Of a stretch of DNA of 64,000 nucleotides, positions 30,011 to 40,152 are shown one piece after another (positions within the stretch are counted from its first letter, which is position 1; each line of letters begins with the position of its first letter). The DNA comes from Trinickia dinghuensis (GTDB taxonomy: Bacteria > Pseudomonadota > Gammaproteobacteria > Burkholderiales > Burkholderiaceae). Location: the NCBI RefSeq assembly GCF_003367175.1, contig NZ_QRGA01000019.1, positions 1-64,000 on the forward strand. Direction: 5' to 3'. Both the position numbers and the translations under genes were made by a program. The notes under the pieces were generated by a model. It saw only the letters and a program-made list of their open reading frames with translations. It was not told the DNA's origin and searched no databases.

Positions 30011-30037
30011 GAAAAAGCGCCCCGCGGGGCGCTTTTT
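30011..30037. terminator. Intrinsic terminator after ettA
   Basis: GAAAAAGCGCCCC and its complement GGGGCGCTTTTTC form a near-continuous palindrome with T5 on the plus strand and T5 on the minus strand. It can terminate ettA and the convergent HAD gene. Confidence 0.9.
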
Positions 30038-30106
30038 CGTTGCCGGCGCGGCCGATCGGCCAACTAGGCCGACCGCACACACGTGGGCGCAGCCTCGGCC
30101 TCAGCC

Positions 30107-30736
30107 TCACTGGCCGAACGTCAGCCCCAAGTCACGCAGCTTCGCTTCGGTCGCCGCGGCACTCGTGTGATGGATGCCGTGCCACCCGGCTGCGGCGGCC
30201 GCATGGGCGTTCTTGATGTTGTCGTCGATGAAGACGATCTCACCCGGGGCAATGCCAGGCAAATGGCGGTCGATGCGGGAGAACGTCTCGGCATAGATGC
30301 GCGGATCGGGTTTGACGAGCTTGACGCGCCCCGAAACGACGATGTCCCGAAAGCGGCGCAATACATCGAATTTCTCCCATGCGTACGGGAAGGTCTCGTG
30401 CGACCAATTCGTGAGCCCGAACAACGGCACGCCGGCGGTCTCGAGTTTGTCGACGAGCGCGACGCTGTCCGCGAAAACGCCCCGGATCATTTCCGTCCAC
30501 CGGCCGTAGAACGCGCGAATCCGCTCGGCTTCATGCGGAAAGCGGGCAATCAGCTCCTCGTTACCCGACGCGATCGATTGGCCGCCGTCTTGCCTCACCA
30601 CCCAATCCATCGTGCAGACTTCCGTGAGGAAGCGGCGACGTTCGTCCGCATCCGGAATCAGCTTGCTATAGAGATAGTCGGGGTTCCAGTCGATGAGCAC
30701 CCCGCCGAAATCGAAGACGACGACCTTCGGTTTCAT
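30107..30736 (-). CDS. HAD-IA family phosphatase (YihX-like)
   Basis: 209-residue haloacid dehalogenase-like hydrolase. Motif I is FDFGGVLIDW with the nucleophile Asp9; the second position is Gly rather than Asp, as in YihX and epoxide-hydrolase N-domain relatives. Motif II lies in LFGLTNWS, motif III Lys in KLVKPDPRIY, motif IV in IVFIDDNIKNAHAA. Sugar-phosphate phosphatase activity is likely but the substrate is unknown. It is followed upstream by an aminopeptidase gene on the same strand. Confidence 0.85.
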   Translation of the reverse strand: MKPKVVVFDFGGVLIDWNPDYLYSKLIPDADERRRFLTEVCTMDWVVRQDGGQSIASGNEELIARFPHEAERIRAFYGRWTEMIRGVFADSVALVDKLETAGVPLFGLTNWSHETFPYAWEKFDVLRRFRDIVVSGRVKLVKPDPRIYAETFSRIDRHLPGIAPGEIVFIDDNIKNAHAAAAAGWHGIHHTSAAATEAKLRDLGLTFGQ

Positions 30737-30784
30737 GCGATTTCCTTTTTGAGGTTCAACAGCCTTGTCAGCATCGGCATAACG

Positions 30785-32623
30785 TCAAATTGCCTGCGTG
30801 CGCGCCTCGAGCCACGCCTTCGCCGCACCGTCGACGAGCGGCGCCACGCGCTCCCGCACCGTCTCGTGATACGCGTTCAGCCACTCGCGCTCGTCCTCGC
30901 GCAGTAGCGACGGCATCACGCAGCGCGTGTCGATTGGACACAGCGTCAGCGTCTCGAAGGCGAGGAACGAGCCGAACTCGGTGTCTCCGTCTGCACGATT
31001 CAGCACCAAGTTCTCGATCCGCACACCCCACTGATCCGGCCGATAGACACCAGGCTCGACCGACGTGATCATGCCCTCTTCCATCGCCGTGTATGGCTCG
31101 GCCGGCGCGTAGTGCGCAATCACCTGAGGGCCTTCGTGCACGTTCAGGAAATAGCCGACCCCGTGCCCGGTGCCGTGGCCGTAGTCGATCCCGGCCTCCC
31201 AGATCGGCGCACGCGCGATCGCATCGAGCATCGGGCTGCGGATACCGCGCGGAAAGCGCGCCCGCGACAACGCAATCATGCCCTTGAGAACGATCGTGAA
31301 ATCACGCTTTTGGGCTTCGCTGACCGTGCCGACTGGCACGACGCGCGTGATATCGGTTGTCCCCGTCACGTATTGGCCGCCCGAATCGATGAGCAAGAGG
31401 CCGTCGCCTTCGATCTTCGCGTGGGCAGCCGCTGTCGCGCGATAGTGCGGCATCGCGCCGTTCCCGTTGAAACCGGCAATCGTCGCGAAGCTAGGCGAGA
31501 TGAAGCCGGGCCGGCGCGCGCGCTCGGCCGTCAGCTTTTCGTCGATCGTCAACTCGGTGATCGGCTCGCGGCGGCCGAGCGCCTCTTCGAACCAGGTGAA
31601 GAACTCGGCGAGCGCCGCACCGTCCTCCTCCATCGTCCGGCGTACCCGCTCGGCTTCGTCGGACGTTTTGCGCGATTTGGCGAACGTCGACGGGTTCACC
31701 GCTTCGACGACACTCACGGCCGCCGGCACAGCCTCGCGCAAGCCGAGCGTCACGCGCCGCGGGTCGATCAGGAGCGTCGAGCCGGCGGGCAGCGCCGCGA
31801 GCGCCGCCCGGGCTTGCTCGTAGGGCGCGACGCGGATGCCGTCGCGAGCCAAGGCCTCGGCGATCGCGGCGGAGACCTTGCCTTCGCCGACGAAGAGCGT
31901 CGCCTCGTCGAGACCCACGAGCACATGCGAGACGAACACAGGATTGAAGTTGACGTCCGCGCCGCGCAGGTTGGTGAGCCAAGCCACGTCGTCGAGCGTC
32001 GAGATGAAATGCCACTGCGCCGCGGATTCGCGCATCGCCGCCCGCACGAGCGCGAGCTTGTCGGGCCGGGCGACGCAAGCGTCCGCCGGCGCATGTTCGT
32101 AGACCGGGCTCGCGGGCAACGCAGGCCGATCGGTCCAGACCGTGTCGAGCAGGTCGAGGTCGGTCACGAGCCCGATCCCGCGCGCGCCGAGCGCATCGGA
32201 AAGCGTCCGCGCGGCCGCAAGACCGAGCACGGCGCCGTCCACCCCGGCGCGTTCGCCGGCAGCAAGCCGCTGGGCGAGCCAGTCGACATGGCCCTGCCCC
32301 TGCGGGCCGCCGGACAGTTTCATGAGTTCGACGCCGGTTCCGGCGAGCTGCGCTTGGGCCTGGACCCAGTAACGGCTGTCAGCCCAAACGCCGGCGAAAT
32401 CAAGCGTGACGACGAGCGTGCCGGCCGAGCCGGTAAAGCCCGACAGCCATTTGCGCGCCTGCCAGCGCTGCGGCAAATACTCCGACAAATGCGGGTCCGA
32501 CGACGGTACGACATAGGCGGCGAGCCCCGCGCGCGCCATCGCTTCGCGCAGGCGGGCCAGCCGTCCGGAGATCGAGCCGTCGCCGGCAACGAGCCCGGCG
32601 TTAGGAGAAAGACGATCGTTCAT
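30785..32623 (-). CDS. Aminopeptidase P family protein (M24B)
   Basis: 612-residue Xaa-Pro aminopeptidase of the long, three-domain form (creatinase-like N-domains then catalytic pita-bread fold). The two-metal ligands are all visible: the Asp pair in LLIDSGGQYVTGTTDITR, the His in GHGTGHGVGYFLNVHEGP, the Glu in SVEPGVY and the Glu in GVRIENLVL. It removes N-terminal residues before proline. The start at 32623 (MNDRLSPN) is preferred; three more codons precede it. Confidence 0.92.
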   Translation of the reverse strand: MNDRLSPNAGLVAGDGSISGRLARLREAMARAGLAAYVVPSSDPHLSEYLPQRWQARKWLSGFTGSAGTLVVTLDFAGVWADSRYWVQAQAQLAGTGVELMKLSGGPQGQGHVDWLAQRLAAGERAGVDGAVLGLAAARTLSDALGARGIGLVTDLDLLDTVWTDRPALPASPVYEHAPADACVARPDKLALVRAAMRESAAQWHFISTLDDVAWLTNLRGADVNFNPVFVSHVLVGLDEATLFVGEGKVSAAIAEALARDGIRVAPYEQARAALAALPAGSTLLIDPRRVTLGLREAVPAAVSVVEAVNPSTFAKSRKTSDEAERVRRTMEEDGAALAEFFTWFEEALGRREPITELTIDEKLTAERARRPGFISPSFATIAGFNGNGAMPHYRATAAAHAKIEGDGLLLIDSGGQYVTGTTDITRVVPVGTVSEAQKRDFTIVLKGMIALSRARFPRGIRSPMLDAIARAPIWEAGIDYGHGTGHGVGYFLNVHEGPQVIAHYAPAEPYTAMEEGMITSVEPGVYRPDQWGVRIENLVLNRADGDTEFGSFLAFETLTLCPIDTRCVMPSLLREDEREWLNAYHETVRERVAPLVDGAAKAWLEARTQAI

Positions 32624-32638
32624 TGCAAACACCTGTGT

Positions 32639-32893
32639 TCATCGGCGGGGCGCGAGACCGACCGCCACGGCGACGGCAAGCAACGCGAGGCCCGTGCAGA
32701 CGGGCCATTCGAGCGTCTCGCCATCATGGAAAAGACCCGACACGTCACCCGCCATCTTGGCGGCGGCAACGGCGACGATACCGGCTATCAAGGCTATGGG
32801 CAGGCCCGCTCGGCTTGTCCGGCGCAGCGGATGAAGCCCCCAGCCCGCCAAGGCGACGGCGAGCCCGAGGACGATGATGCCTGGCCAGCCCAT
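32639..32893 (-). CDS. Small membrane protein, GlsB/YeaQ-like
   Basis: 84-residue protein with three predicted TM segments (IIVLGLAVALAGWGL, LPIALIAGIVAVAAAKMAG, and VCTGLALLAVAVAVGLA). The size, glycine-rich helices and three-TM layout resemble GlsB/YeaQ/YmgE transglycosylase-associated proteins, but the usual family signature is not obvious, so the match is tentative. It ends 15 bases before the aminopeptidase start, suggesting co-transcription. MGWPG at 32893 is the chosen start. Confidence 0.6.
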   Translation of the reverse strand: MGWPGIIVLGLAVALAGWGLHPLRRTSRAGLPIALIAGIVAVAAAKMAGDVSGLFHDGETLEWPVCTGLALLAVAVAVGLAPRR

Positions 32894-33273
32894 CAGCGTC
32901 TCCCGACGCCGCACGTCACTTCGCCGCGGCGCGCGGGGCCGCGAAGAAAACCGCCAAATCGCATGGTGAGTCTCTTATTGTCTCTATTTAAGGAGATCCG
33001 ACGGGACACGGCGTGCCAGCTATTGGGGCCATAGACGTGTCGCGCGGGTCGTCGTCCGCCATCAAGCGCCAAACACCCGCCCGCACGGGCGAAGCGGGCG
33101 AATGCGGGAACGCGGCAAGTTCGAGACAGTGGGCGCTCGCCGCCGGCCCCGCTCGATTTTTCGGGCGCTCGCCGGCGCACACGCGCTCAGCGAGCCTCGG
33201 GACGGAACCGTTATAATAACCGGCTGAAATATCAGCGCCGTCCGCAAGCACGGGTGGCCATGGCACCCCACGT
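32894..33273. promoter_or_regulatory. Divergent control region ahead of hemA
   Basis: 380 bp without a convincing gene. It contains a consensus -10 TATAAT at 33212-33217, about 60 bases before the hemA ATG; no good -35 is visible at the right distance, so an activator may help. A second A+T-rich patch (TTATTGTCTCTATTTAAGGAG near 32970-32995) could serve the minus-strand gene or an unlisted transcript. Short frames here lack protein-like composition. Confidence 0.5.
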
Positions 33274-34569
33274 ATGCAACTGCTCACGATCGGAATCAAT
33301 CACCACACCGCGCCTGTCGCATTGCGCGAGCGCGTGGCGTTTCCGCTCGATCAGTTGAAGCCGGCGCTCGATGCCTTCCAGGGCTTGTGGCAGTCGCGTT
33401 CCTCGCTGGCCGCCCCCGAAGCCGCGATTCTGTCCACCTGCAACCGAACCGAGCTCTACTGCGCCACGGATGACCGCGCCGCGCGCGAATCCGCGCTGCA
33501 GTGGCTGTCGAGCTACCATGGGCTGTCCGTGGATGAACTCGCGCCGCACGTCTACGCACTGCCCCAGTCGGAAGCCGTCCGGCACGCGTTCCGGGTCGCC
33601 TCGGGCCTCGACTCGATGGTGCTCGGCGAAACGCAGATCCTCGGACAGATGAAGAATGCCGTGCGCTCGGCCTCCGAGGCCGGCGCGCTGGGCACCTATC
33701 TGAACCAGCTCTTTCAGCGCACGTTCGCCGTCGCGAAGGAAGTGCGCGGCAACACGGCAGTCGGGGCGCAATCGGTGTCGATGGCCGCGGCGGCCGTCAG
33801 GCTCGCCCAGCGCATCTTCGACAAGATCTCCAGCCAGCGCGTGCTCTTCATCGGCGCGGGCGAAATGATCGAACTGTGCGCCACGCACTTCGCGGCGCAG
33901 GAGCCGCGCGAGCTCGTCATCGCCAACCGCACGATCGAGCGCGGCGCCAAGCTCGCCGAACGCGTCGGAGGGCACGCGATGCCGCTCTCCGATCTGCCCG
34001 CCCGCATGCACGAGTTCGACATCATCGTCTCGTGCACGGCATCGACGCTGCCGATCATCGGCCTCGGCGCCGTCGAGCGCGCGATCAAGGCACGCCGCCG
34101 CCGCCCGATCTTCATGGTCGATCTGGCCGTGCCGCGCGACATCGAACCCGAAGTCGCCGAGCTGCAGGACGTTTTCCTCTACACGGTCGACGATCTCGGC
34201 GCGATCGTGCGCGAGGGCAACGCCTCGCGCCAAGCCGCCGTCGCGCAGGCCGAGGCGATCATCGAAACGCGCGTGCAGAGCTTCATGCAATGGCTCGACA
34301 CCCGCAGTGTCGTGCCCGTGATCCGTCACATGCATACCCAGGCCGATGCGCTGCGCCGCGTCGAACTCGAGCGCGCGATGAAGATGCTTTCGCGCGGCGA
34401 CGATCCCGCCGCCGTGCTCGAAGCGCTCTCGCAATCGCTGACGAACAAGCTGATCCACGGCCCGACCCACGCGCTCAACCGCGCGAGCAGCAATGAGCGC
34501 GCGACGCTCGTCGAATTGCTCGGCGGCTTCTACGGGCACGCCAAACGCTCCGATTCGTCCGAGCATTAG
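33274..34569 (+). CDS. hemA: Glutamyl-tRNA reductase
   Basis: 431-residue enzyme that reduces glutamyl-tRNA to glutamate-1-semialdehyde, the committed step of C5 haem synthesis. The catalytic Cys56 lies in [27 protein letters not shown] and the NADPH-binding [12 protein letters not shown] follow; the C-terminal dimerisation helix is intact. The N-terminal [15 protein letters not shown] is standard. No ribosome-binding site is evident ahead of the ATG. It leads the hemA-prfA-prmC run. Confidence 0.96.
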   Translation: MQLLTIGINHHTAPVALRERVAFPLDQLKPALDAFQGLWQSRSSLAAPEAAILSTCNRTELYCATDDRAARESALQWLSSYHGLSVDELAPHVYALPQSEAVRHAFRVASGLDSMVLGETQILGQMKNAVRSASEAGALGTYLNQLFQRTFAVAKEVRGNTAVGAQSVSMAAAAVRLAQRIFDKISSQRVLFIGAGEMIELCATHFAAQEPRELVIANRTIERGAKLAERVGGHAMPLSDLPARMHEFDIIVSCTASTLPIIGLGAVERAIKARRRRPIFMVDLAVPRDIEPEVAELQDVFLYTVDDLGAIVREGNASRQAAVAQAEAIIETRVQSFMQWLDTRSVVPVIRHMHTQADALRRVELERAMKMLSRGDDPAAVLEALSQSLTNKLIHGPTHALNRASSNERATLVELLGGFYGHAKRSDSSEH

Positions 34570-34652
34570 CGGCGCTCCCCGCCCCGGGCGCGCTTGCACG
34601 CCCTCTCTCGCTTGATCCTTCCACATTCTTTCCGGGGAGCCTCGCTCCGCAC

Positions 34653-35735
34653 ATGAAAACGAGCATGCAACACAAGCTCGACCAGCTGACGACGCGGCTG
34701 GCCGAACTGAACGACCTGCTGAGCCGCGCCGACGTGACGGCCAATCTCGATCAGTACCGCAAGCTCACGCGCGAGCACGCCGAAATCGGCCCCGTCGTCG
34801 AGCATTACGGGCACTGGCGCCAGGCCCGCACCGATGCCGCGACGGCGCAGGAACTGCTCTCGGACGCGTCGATGCGCGAGTTCGCCGAAGAGGAAGTGCG
34901 CGCGTCGCGCGACAAGATGGCGCAGTTCGAGGAAGACTTGCGCAAGATGCTGCTCCCGAAGGATCCGAACGACGAGCGCAACATCTTCCTCGAAATCCGT
35001 GCCGGCACGGGCGGGGACGAATCGGCGCTGTTCGCGGGCGACCTGCTGCGCATGTATCTGCGCTTTGCCGAACGCCAGCGCTGGCAGATCGAGATGATGT
35101 CGGAGAGCGCGTCCGATCTGGGCGGCTACAAGGAAGTGATCGTGCGCATCGCGGGCCAGGGCGCCTATTCGCGGCTCAAGTTCGAGTCGGGCGGGCACCG
35201 CGTTCAGCGCGTGCCGGCCACGGAAACGCAAGGCCGCATCCACACGTCCGCCTGCACGGTGGCGGTGATGCCCGAAGCCGACGAGATCGGCGAAGTCGAA
35301 ATCAATCCCGCCGACTTGCGGATCGATACGTTCCGCGCGTCGGGCGCGGGCGGGCAGCACATCAACAAGACCGATTCGGCCGTGCGCGTGACGCACTTGC
35401 CGACGGGGATCGTCGTCGAATGCCAGGACGACCGTTCTCAGCACAAGAACAAGGACCGGGCGCTGAAGGTGCTCGCCGCGCGCATCAAGGACAAGCAGTA
35501 CCAGGAGCAGCACGCCAAGGAAGCGGCCACGCGCAAGAGTTTGGTCGGCTCGGGCGACCGCTCCGAGCGCATCCGCACCTACAACTTCCCGCAAGGGCGG
35601 CTGACCGACCACCGGATCAACCTGACGCTCTATAAGCTCGAAGCGATGATGGATGGCGATCTCGACGAACTGATCGCGGCGCTCGTCAGCGAGCATCAGG
35701 CGGAGTTGCTGGCCTCGCTAGGCGACGCCGATTGA
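34653..35735 (+). CDS. prfA: Peptide chain release factor 1
   Basis: 360-residue class I release factor recognising UAA and UAG. The PAT-type anticodon tripeptide lies in RVPATETQG, and the peptidyl-hydrolysis GGQ in [17 protein letters not shown], whose Gln is the methylation target of PrmC encoded immediately downstream. The basic [11 protein letters not shown] segment after it is also typical. All landmarks are intact and length is normal. Confidence 0.97.
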   Translation: MKTSMQHKLDQLTTRLAELNDLLSRADVTANLDQYRKLTREHAEIGPVVEHYGHWRQARTDAATAQELLSDASMREFAEEEVRASRDKMAQFEEDLRKMLLPKDPNDERNIFLEIRAGTGGDESALFAGDLLRMYLRFAERQRWQIEMMSESASDLGGYKEVIVRIAGQGAYSRLKFESGGHRVQRVPATETQGRIHTSACTVAVMPEADEIGEVEINPADLRIDTFRASGAGGQHINKTDSAVRVTHLPTGIVVECQDDRSQHKNKDRALKVLAARIKDKQYQEQHAKEAATRKSLVGSGDRSERIRTYNFPQGRLTDHRINLTLYKLEAMMDGDLDELIAALVSEHQAELLASLGDAD

Positions 35736-35747
35736 CGCACCGCCCAA

Positions 35748-35774
35748 GTTTGCTTCGTTTGCTTCGTTCGCCTC
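35748..35774. repeat. Three tandem 9-bp units (GTTTGCTTC) between prfA and prmC
   Basis: GTTTGCTTC, GTTTGCTTC and GTTCGCCTC lie head to tail starting 13 bases after the prfA stop. No function is known; it resembles two other short degenerate tandem arrays in spacers of this window. Confidence 0.75.
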
Positions 35775-35817
35775 CTTTTCAGCCGCACCCACGCAACGAC
35801 CGACTTCGCCTTATCCC

Positions 35818-36687
35818 ATGACGTCCGGCCCTGCCACACCGCTCGCCACCGTCGGCGACTTGCTGCGCGCCTCCCCGCTGCCCATGCTCGAAGCGCGCGT
35901 GCTGCTGTGTCATGCGCTGGGGTGGCGGCGCACGGAACTCATCACCCGAAGCAACGAGCCGCTCGGTGCCGAGGCGTTGGCCGCGTTTCACGCGCTCGAA
36001 GCGAGGCGCATCGCAGGCGTGCCGGTTGCCCAGATCGTCGGCGTGCGGGAGTTCTACGGCCTTGCGTTCGAAGTCACGTCCGACGTATTGATCCCGCGCC
36101 CCGAAACGGAGCTGCTGGTCGAGACAGCGCTCGATGCGATCGCATCGATCCCTCACCCGCGCATACTCGATCTCGGCACGGGCAGCGGCGCGATCGCGGT
36201 AGCCATTGCATCGGCTCGGCCCGACGCCCGCGTTTGGGCCGTCGACCGTTCGGCAGCCGCGCTGGCCGTCGCCGCGCGCAACGCCGCCAAGCTGCTCGAT
36301 CCGGCCCGCCCCGGCGGCCCCATCACGTGGCTGCGGGGCGACTGGTATGGCGCACTGGCGTCTTCGTCCCAGCCCGCGCCCGAATTCGATACGATCGTCA
36401 GCAACCCGCCCTACATCGCGGCCAGCGATCCGCATCTCGACGAAGGAGACCTGCGCTTCGAACCGAGAGGCGCACTGACGGACGAATCGGACGGACTCAC
36501 TGCGATTCGGGCCATCGTTGCCGGATCAGGCCCATTTTTGGCCGCCGGCGGCCACTTGTGGTTCGAACACGGCTACGATCAATCGGCTGCGGTACGCGCA
36601 TTGTTGGCGGCATCCGGCTTCGAGAACGTCAGGTCGCTTCAAGACTTGGCCGGGATCGAGCGCACGACGGGCGGTGCGCGAGCCTGA
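35818..36687 (+). CDS. prmC: Release factor glutamine methyltransferase
   Basis: 289-residue SAM-dependent methyltransferase that methylates the Gln of GGQ in release factors. An N-terminal helical domain is followed by the Rossmann SAM site ILDLGTGSGAIAVAIA and the substrate-clamping NPPY motif in IVSNPPYIAA. PRPETELLVE is also characteristic. It directly follows its substrate gene prfA. Start is the ATG at 35818. Confidence 0.95.
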   Translation: MTSGPATPLATVGDLLRASPLPMLEARVLLCHALGWRRTELITRSNEPLGAEALAAFHALEARRIAGVPVAQIVGVREFYGLAFEVTSDVLIPRPETELLVETALDAIASIPHPRILDLGTGSGAIAVAIASARPDARVWAVDRSAAALAVAARNAAKLLDPARPGGPITWLRGDWYGALASSSQPAPEFDTIVSNPPYIAASDPHLDEGDLRFEPRGALTDESDGLTAIRAIVAGSGPFLAAGGHLWFEHGYDQSAAVRALLAASGFENVRSLQDLAGIERTTGGARA

Positions 36688-36757
36688 CGTTCCGCGCTTG
36701 GGCGCAAGTCGCGCACGACGTTTCCATGGCCGGAATCGACATGAAATTCGAAACCGA

Positions 36758-36784
36758 TTGACGCACTGTACGTACTGTTATGAT
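36758..36784 (+). promoter_or_regulatory. Candidate sigma-70 promoter of the hybrid kinase gene
   Basis: TTGACG (36758-36763) and TATGAT (36779-36784) are separated by 15 bases, shorter than the preferred 17. A start of transcription near 36791 would leave about 65 bases before the GTG at 36856 and would exclude the upstream ATG at 36787 as a start. Confidence 0.45.
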
Positions 36785-36855
36785 TTATGTTCGCCTGCGC
36801 GCGGGACCGCACGTGGTGCACGCGTACCTCAATCGAACTTCCAGCGGAGCCCACG

Positions 36856-38943
36856 GTGAAGCTTCCCTTACCGCCCTTCGGCAAACGTTTGACCGTTCGC
36901 GGTACCAAGATCCACCCGGACGAGTCGTCCGAAGTCATGCAAGGCAAGCTCGCGCGCATCGCGCTCGAACAGATGTCGGCGTTCGTCGCGCTGCTCAGCC
37001 CGGAAGGTACGGTGCTCGAGTGCAGTCGTAGCGGCGATGGCCTCGGCTCGCTGTTGCTGCCGCGAACCGATCTGATCGGCCGGCCGCTTCTCGACGCATT
37101 CCCGAGCGCGGGAGTGCAACCGGGCGCGCACGAAGCGCTGCGGCAAGCCATAGCGGGCGTCGCGGCAGGCAAAACGGCCCGCTTCGATCTACCGCTGCCG
37201 GCGGCCGAGCCCGGGAAACCGCCCGTCGTACTCGACGCGGCCTTGCGCCCGGTGCGCGACGATGCCGGACAGGTCGCGTTCGTCCTGCTCGAAGCGCACG
37301 AAGCCACCCAGCAGCGCCGTAACGAAGCCGATCTGCGCGAAAGCCGCGACGAGGCACATCGCGGACGCGAAGCATCGGTTCGGCTCGACGAAACCGAGCA
37401 GCGGTTTCGCCTGCTCGTCGACAGCGTGGTCGACTACGCGATTTTCATGCTCGACGTCGACGGCTACGTGACGAGCTGGAATGCCGGCGCGCAGCGCATC
37501 AAGGGCTATCGGTCCGAAGAAATCATCGGGCAGCACTTCTCGCGCTTCTACACGGAAGAAGATCGCCGCAGCGGCGTGCCGCAGTCGGTCCTGTCCCGTG
37601 CCGCGCGCACGGGCAAGTTCGAGGGCGAAGGCTGGCGCGTGCGCAAGGACGGCTCGCGCTTTTGGGCCAATGTGCTGATCGATGCGATCGTCGGCTCGGA
37701 GGGCGAGGTGATCGGCTTTGCCAAAGTCACACGCGATCTGACCGAAAAGCGCAATGTGGAAGCGCAATTGCGACAGTCGCAGAAGATGGAAGCCGTCGGC
37801 CAGTTGACGGGCGGCATCGCGCACGATTTCAACAACCTGCTGCAAGTCGTGATCGGCAGCCTCGAAGGGCTCCAGCGGCGCGTCGCCAATGCCGAGCAGC
37901 TGCCGCAAGGCGCCGACATGATGCGCTTCGTCGACAACGCGCTGCGCGGCGCCGAGCGCGCCGCCAACCTGACGCGGCGCCTGCTCGCGTTTTCGCGCCG
38001 CCAGGCGCTCGACGCCAAGCCGACCGACGTCGGCAAGCTCATGGCCGGCATGTCCGATCTGCTGCGCCGCACGCTCGGCGAAGCGATCTCGATAGAAGCC
38101 GTCAACGCGGCCGACCTCTGGCGGGTATCGGTCGATGCGAACCAACTCGAGAGCGCGCTGCTCAATCTCGCCGTCAACGCGCGCGACGCAATGCCCGGCG
38201 GCGGCAAGCTCACGATCGAGACGGCCAATTGCGTACTCGACCCGTCGTATGTTGCGCGATTCGACGGGCTCGACGCCGGGCAATACGTCATGATCGCCGT
38301 CAGCGACACGGGCTCGGGCATGACGAAGGACGTCCTCGAGCGCGCGATGGAGCCGTTTTTCACGACGAAGGAAGTGGGTCACGGCACGGGGCTCGGGCTC
38401 AGCCAGATCTACGGCTTCGTCAAGCAATCGGGCGGGCATGTGCGCATCTACAGCGAGACCGGGGAAGGCACGACGGTCAAACTGTTCCTGCCGCGCCTCG
38501 CGGGCGACGTCGCCTGCGACGAACAGGCCGACCTCCGGCCCGTGCCGGCCAGCCGTGTCGGCGAAACGATTCTGGTCGTCGAAGACGACGAAAGCGTCCG
38601 CACGGCAACGAGCGACATGCTGCGCGAACTCGGCTACCGCGTCGTGCTGGCGGAGGACGGAGCGAGCGCGCTGCGTCTCGTCGGCGAGCGGCCCGAAATC
38701 CGCCTGTTGTTCACGGACGTCGGGCTGCCCGGCGGCATGAACGGGCGACAGTTGGCCGACGCCGTGCACACGAGCCGGCCCGAGCTGCCGGTGCTGTTCA
38801 CGACGGGCTACGCGCGCAATGCAATCGTCCACCATGGCCGGCTCGATCCCGGCATCAACCTGCTGCCGAAACCGTTCACGTACGCGGACCTGGCGGACAA
38901 GCTGAGCCGGATGCTGGCCGGCTCGCCGGGTGGGCCCAGGTAG
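36856..38943 (+). CDS. Soluble hybrid sensor histidine kinase (PAS, HisKA, HATPase, receiver)
   Basis: 695-residue cytoplasmic kinase with no TM segment. Domains in order: a divergent PAS, a clear PAS ([26 protein letters not shown], then the PAC region), the phospho-acceptor His box [20 protein letters not shown], ATPase N box [14 protein letters not shown] and G boxes, and a C-terminal receiver with acceptor Asp in [14 protein letters not shown] 36856 is chosen for its GGAG site at 6 bases. The input is probably a small ligand or redox cofactor; no partner regulator gene is adjacent. Confidence 0.88.
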   Translation: MKLPLPPFGKRLTVRGTKIHPDESSEVMQGKLARIALEQMSAFVALLSPEGTVLECSRSGDGLGSLLLPRTDLIGRPLLDAFPSAGVQPGAHEALRQAIAGVAAGKTARFDLPLPAAEPGKPPVVLDAALRPVRDDAGQVAFVLLEAHEATQQRRNEADLRESRDEAHRGREASVRLDETEQRFRLLVDSVVDYAIFMLDVDGYVTSWNAGAQRIKGYRSEEIIGQHFSRFYTEEDRRSGVPQSVLSRAARTGKFEGEGWRVRKDGSRFWANVLIDAIVGSEGEVIGFAKVTRDLTEKRNVEAQLRQSQKMEAVGQLTGGIAHDFNNLLQVVIGSLEGLQRRVANAEQLPQGADMMRFVDNALRGAERAANLTRRLLAFSRRQALDAKPTDVGKLMAGMSDLLRRTLGEAISIEAVNAADLWRVSVDANQLESALLNLAVNARDAMPGGGKLTIETANCVLDPSYVARFDGLDAGQYVMIAVSDTGSGMTKDVLERAMEPFFTTKEVGHGTGLGLSQIYGFVKQSGGHVRIYSETGEGTTVKLFLPRLAGDVACDEQADLRPVPASRVGETILVVEDDESVRTATSDMLRELGYRVVLAEDGASALRLVGERPEIRLLFTDVGLPGGMNGRQLADAVHTSRPELPVLFTTGYARNAIVHHGRLDPGINLLPKPFTYADLADKLSRMLAGSPGGPR

Positions 38944-39028
38944 CGCTCCGGCTCGCTGGCCCGAAATCCGCTATCATTCCGCTCTATATTTTCCGTTTCG
39001 CGCGCGACGCGCAGACACAAGGTCAGTC

Positions 39029-39340
39029 ATGGATACGCAACAACGCATCAAGCAAGTTATCGACGAAAACGCCGTCGTCCTGTTCATGAAGGGCAACGCG
39101 CAGTTTCCGATGTGCGGTTTCTCGGGCCGCGCCATCCAAATCCTGAAGGCATGCGGCGTCGACCAGTTCAAGACGGTCAACGTGCTCGAAGACGAGGAAA
39201 TCCGCCAGGGCATCAAGGAATTCTCGAACTGGCCCACGATCCCTCAGCTCTACGTGAAGGGCGAATTCGTCGGCGGCTCGGACATCATGATGGAGATGTA
39301 CCAGTCGGGCGAACTGCAGCAGTTGTTCGCCGCGGCCTGA
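39029..39340 (+). CDS. grxD: Monothiol glutaredoxin Grx4 family
   Basis: 103-residue monothiol glutaredoxin with the active site CGFS in [10 protein letters not shown], the TIPQLYV cis-Pro segment and the GGSDIMMEM glutathione-binding loop. Such proteins carry or transfer Fe-S clusters rather than reduce disulfides. The start at 39029 (MDTQQRIKQ) is standard; the longer frame into the kinase gene is not protein-like. It often sits beside prmC in this bacterial group. Confidence 0.96.
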   Translation: MDTQQRIKQVIDENAVVLFMKGNAQFPMCGFSGRAIQILKACGVDQFKTVNVLEDEEIRQGIKEFSNWPTIPQLYVKGEFVGGSDIMMEMYQSGELQQLFAAA

Positions 39341-39401
39341 GCCGCGTGCGGGTGTGGGCCGGCCGGTCGCCGGCCGCGCCGCCTGCTCTTATGCTTTAGC
39401 C

Positions 39402-39998
39402 ATGTCTTCCGCCAGTGTGCCGCCGCGCCGGCTGATCGTCGCGATCACCGGCGCCACGGGTGCGATCTACGGCGTACGCCTGCTCGAAAGAATGCGGCGT
39501 GTCGAGGGGCTCGAGTCGCATCTCGTCGTCTCGAGCGCCGGCTGGCTCAATCTCCAGCACGAACTGAGTTTGACGAAGGACGACGTCCATCCGCTGGCCG
39601 ACGTCGTCCATAGCGTGCGCGACGTCGGCGCAAGCATCGCGTCGGGCTCGTTTGCGACGGACGGCATGATCGTCGCGCCATGTTCGATGAGGACGCTGGC
39701 GAGCATCGCTCACGGCCTTTCCGACAATCTGATCGCGCGCGCGGCGGACGTCACGTTGAAGGAGCGCCGGCGCCTTGTGCTGCTGGCACGCGAGACGCCG
39801 CTGAATCTGGCGCATCTGCGCAATATGACGGCCGTGACCGAAATGGGCGGCGTCGTTTTCCCTCCCCTGCCCGCGTTCTACAACCGCCCTGCATCGATCG
39901 ACGAGATGGTGGACGACACCGTGGCGCGCGTCCTCGACATGTTCGCGCTCGGCCCGGCGCTGGCCGCGGCTTGGCCGGGGCTGCGCGGCGAAGCGTAA
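39402..39998 (+). CDS. ubiX: Flavin prenyltransferase UbiX
   Basis: 198-residue enzyme that makes prenylated FMN, the cofactor of UbiD decarboxylases. The N-terminal FMN-binding AITGATGAIYGVRLLE and the C-terminal RRLVLLARETPLNLAHLRNM, which binds dimethylallyl phosphate, are typical, as is the ASGSF/CSMRTLASIAHG region. The start at 39402 gives the usual length. A UbiD partner is not in the window. Confidence 0.95.
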   Translation: MSSASVPPRRLIVAITGATGAIYGVRLLERMRRVEGLESHLVVSSAGWLNLQHELSLTKDDVHPLADVVHSVRDVGASIASGSFATDGMIVAPCSMRTLASIAHGLSDNLIARAADVTLKERRRLVLLARETPLNLAHLRNMTAVTEMGGVVFPPLPAFYNRPASIDEMVDDTVARVLDMFALGPALAAAWPGLRGEA

Positions 39999-40152
39999 AC
40001 ACACGCAACGCCGAGCCGAGCCAGCACGGTGCGCATTCGCTACTGCGGTGACACGGTCCGTTTCCTGAACATGGGTTTATCGCCTGCGCTCGGCGGAATA
40101 TAGTCAGTCATCACATTTACCGATGCCGGTCGCGCCCGCGCGATCTCCTGCC

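Noticed and set aside
32893-33180. 95-codon minus-strand frame upstream of hemA
   Set aside because: Arg-rich, no ribosome-binding site, no domain; more likely control DNA.
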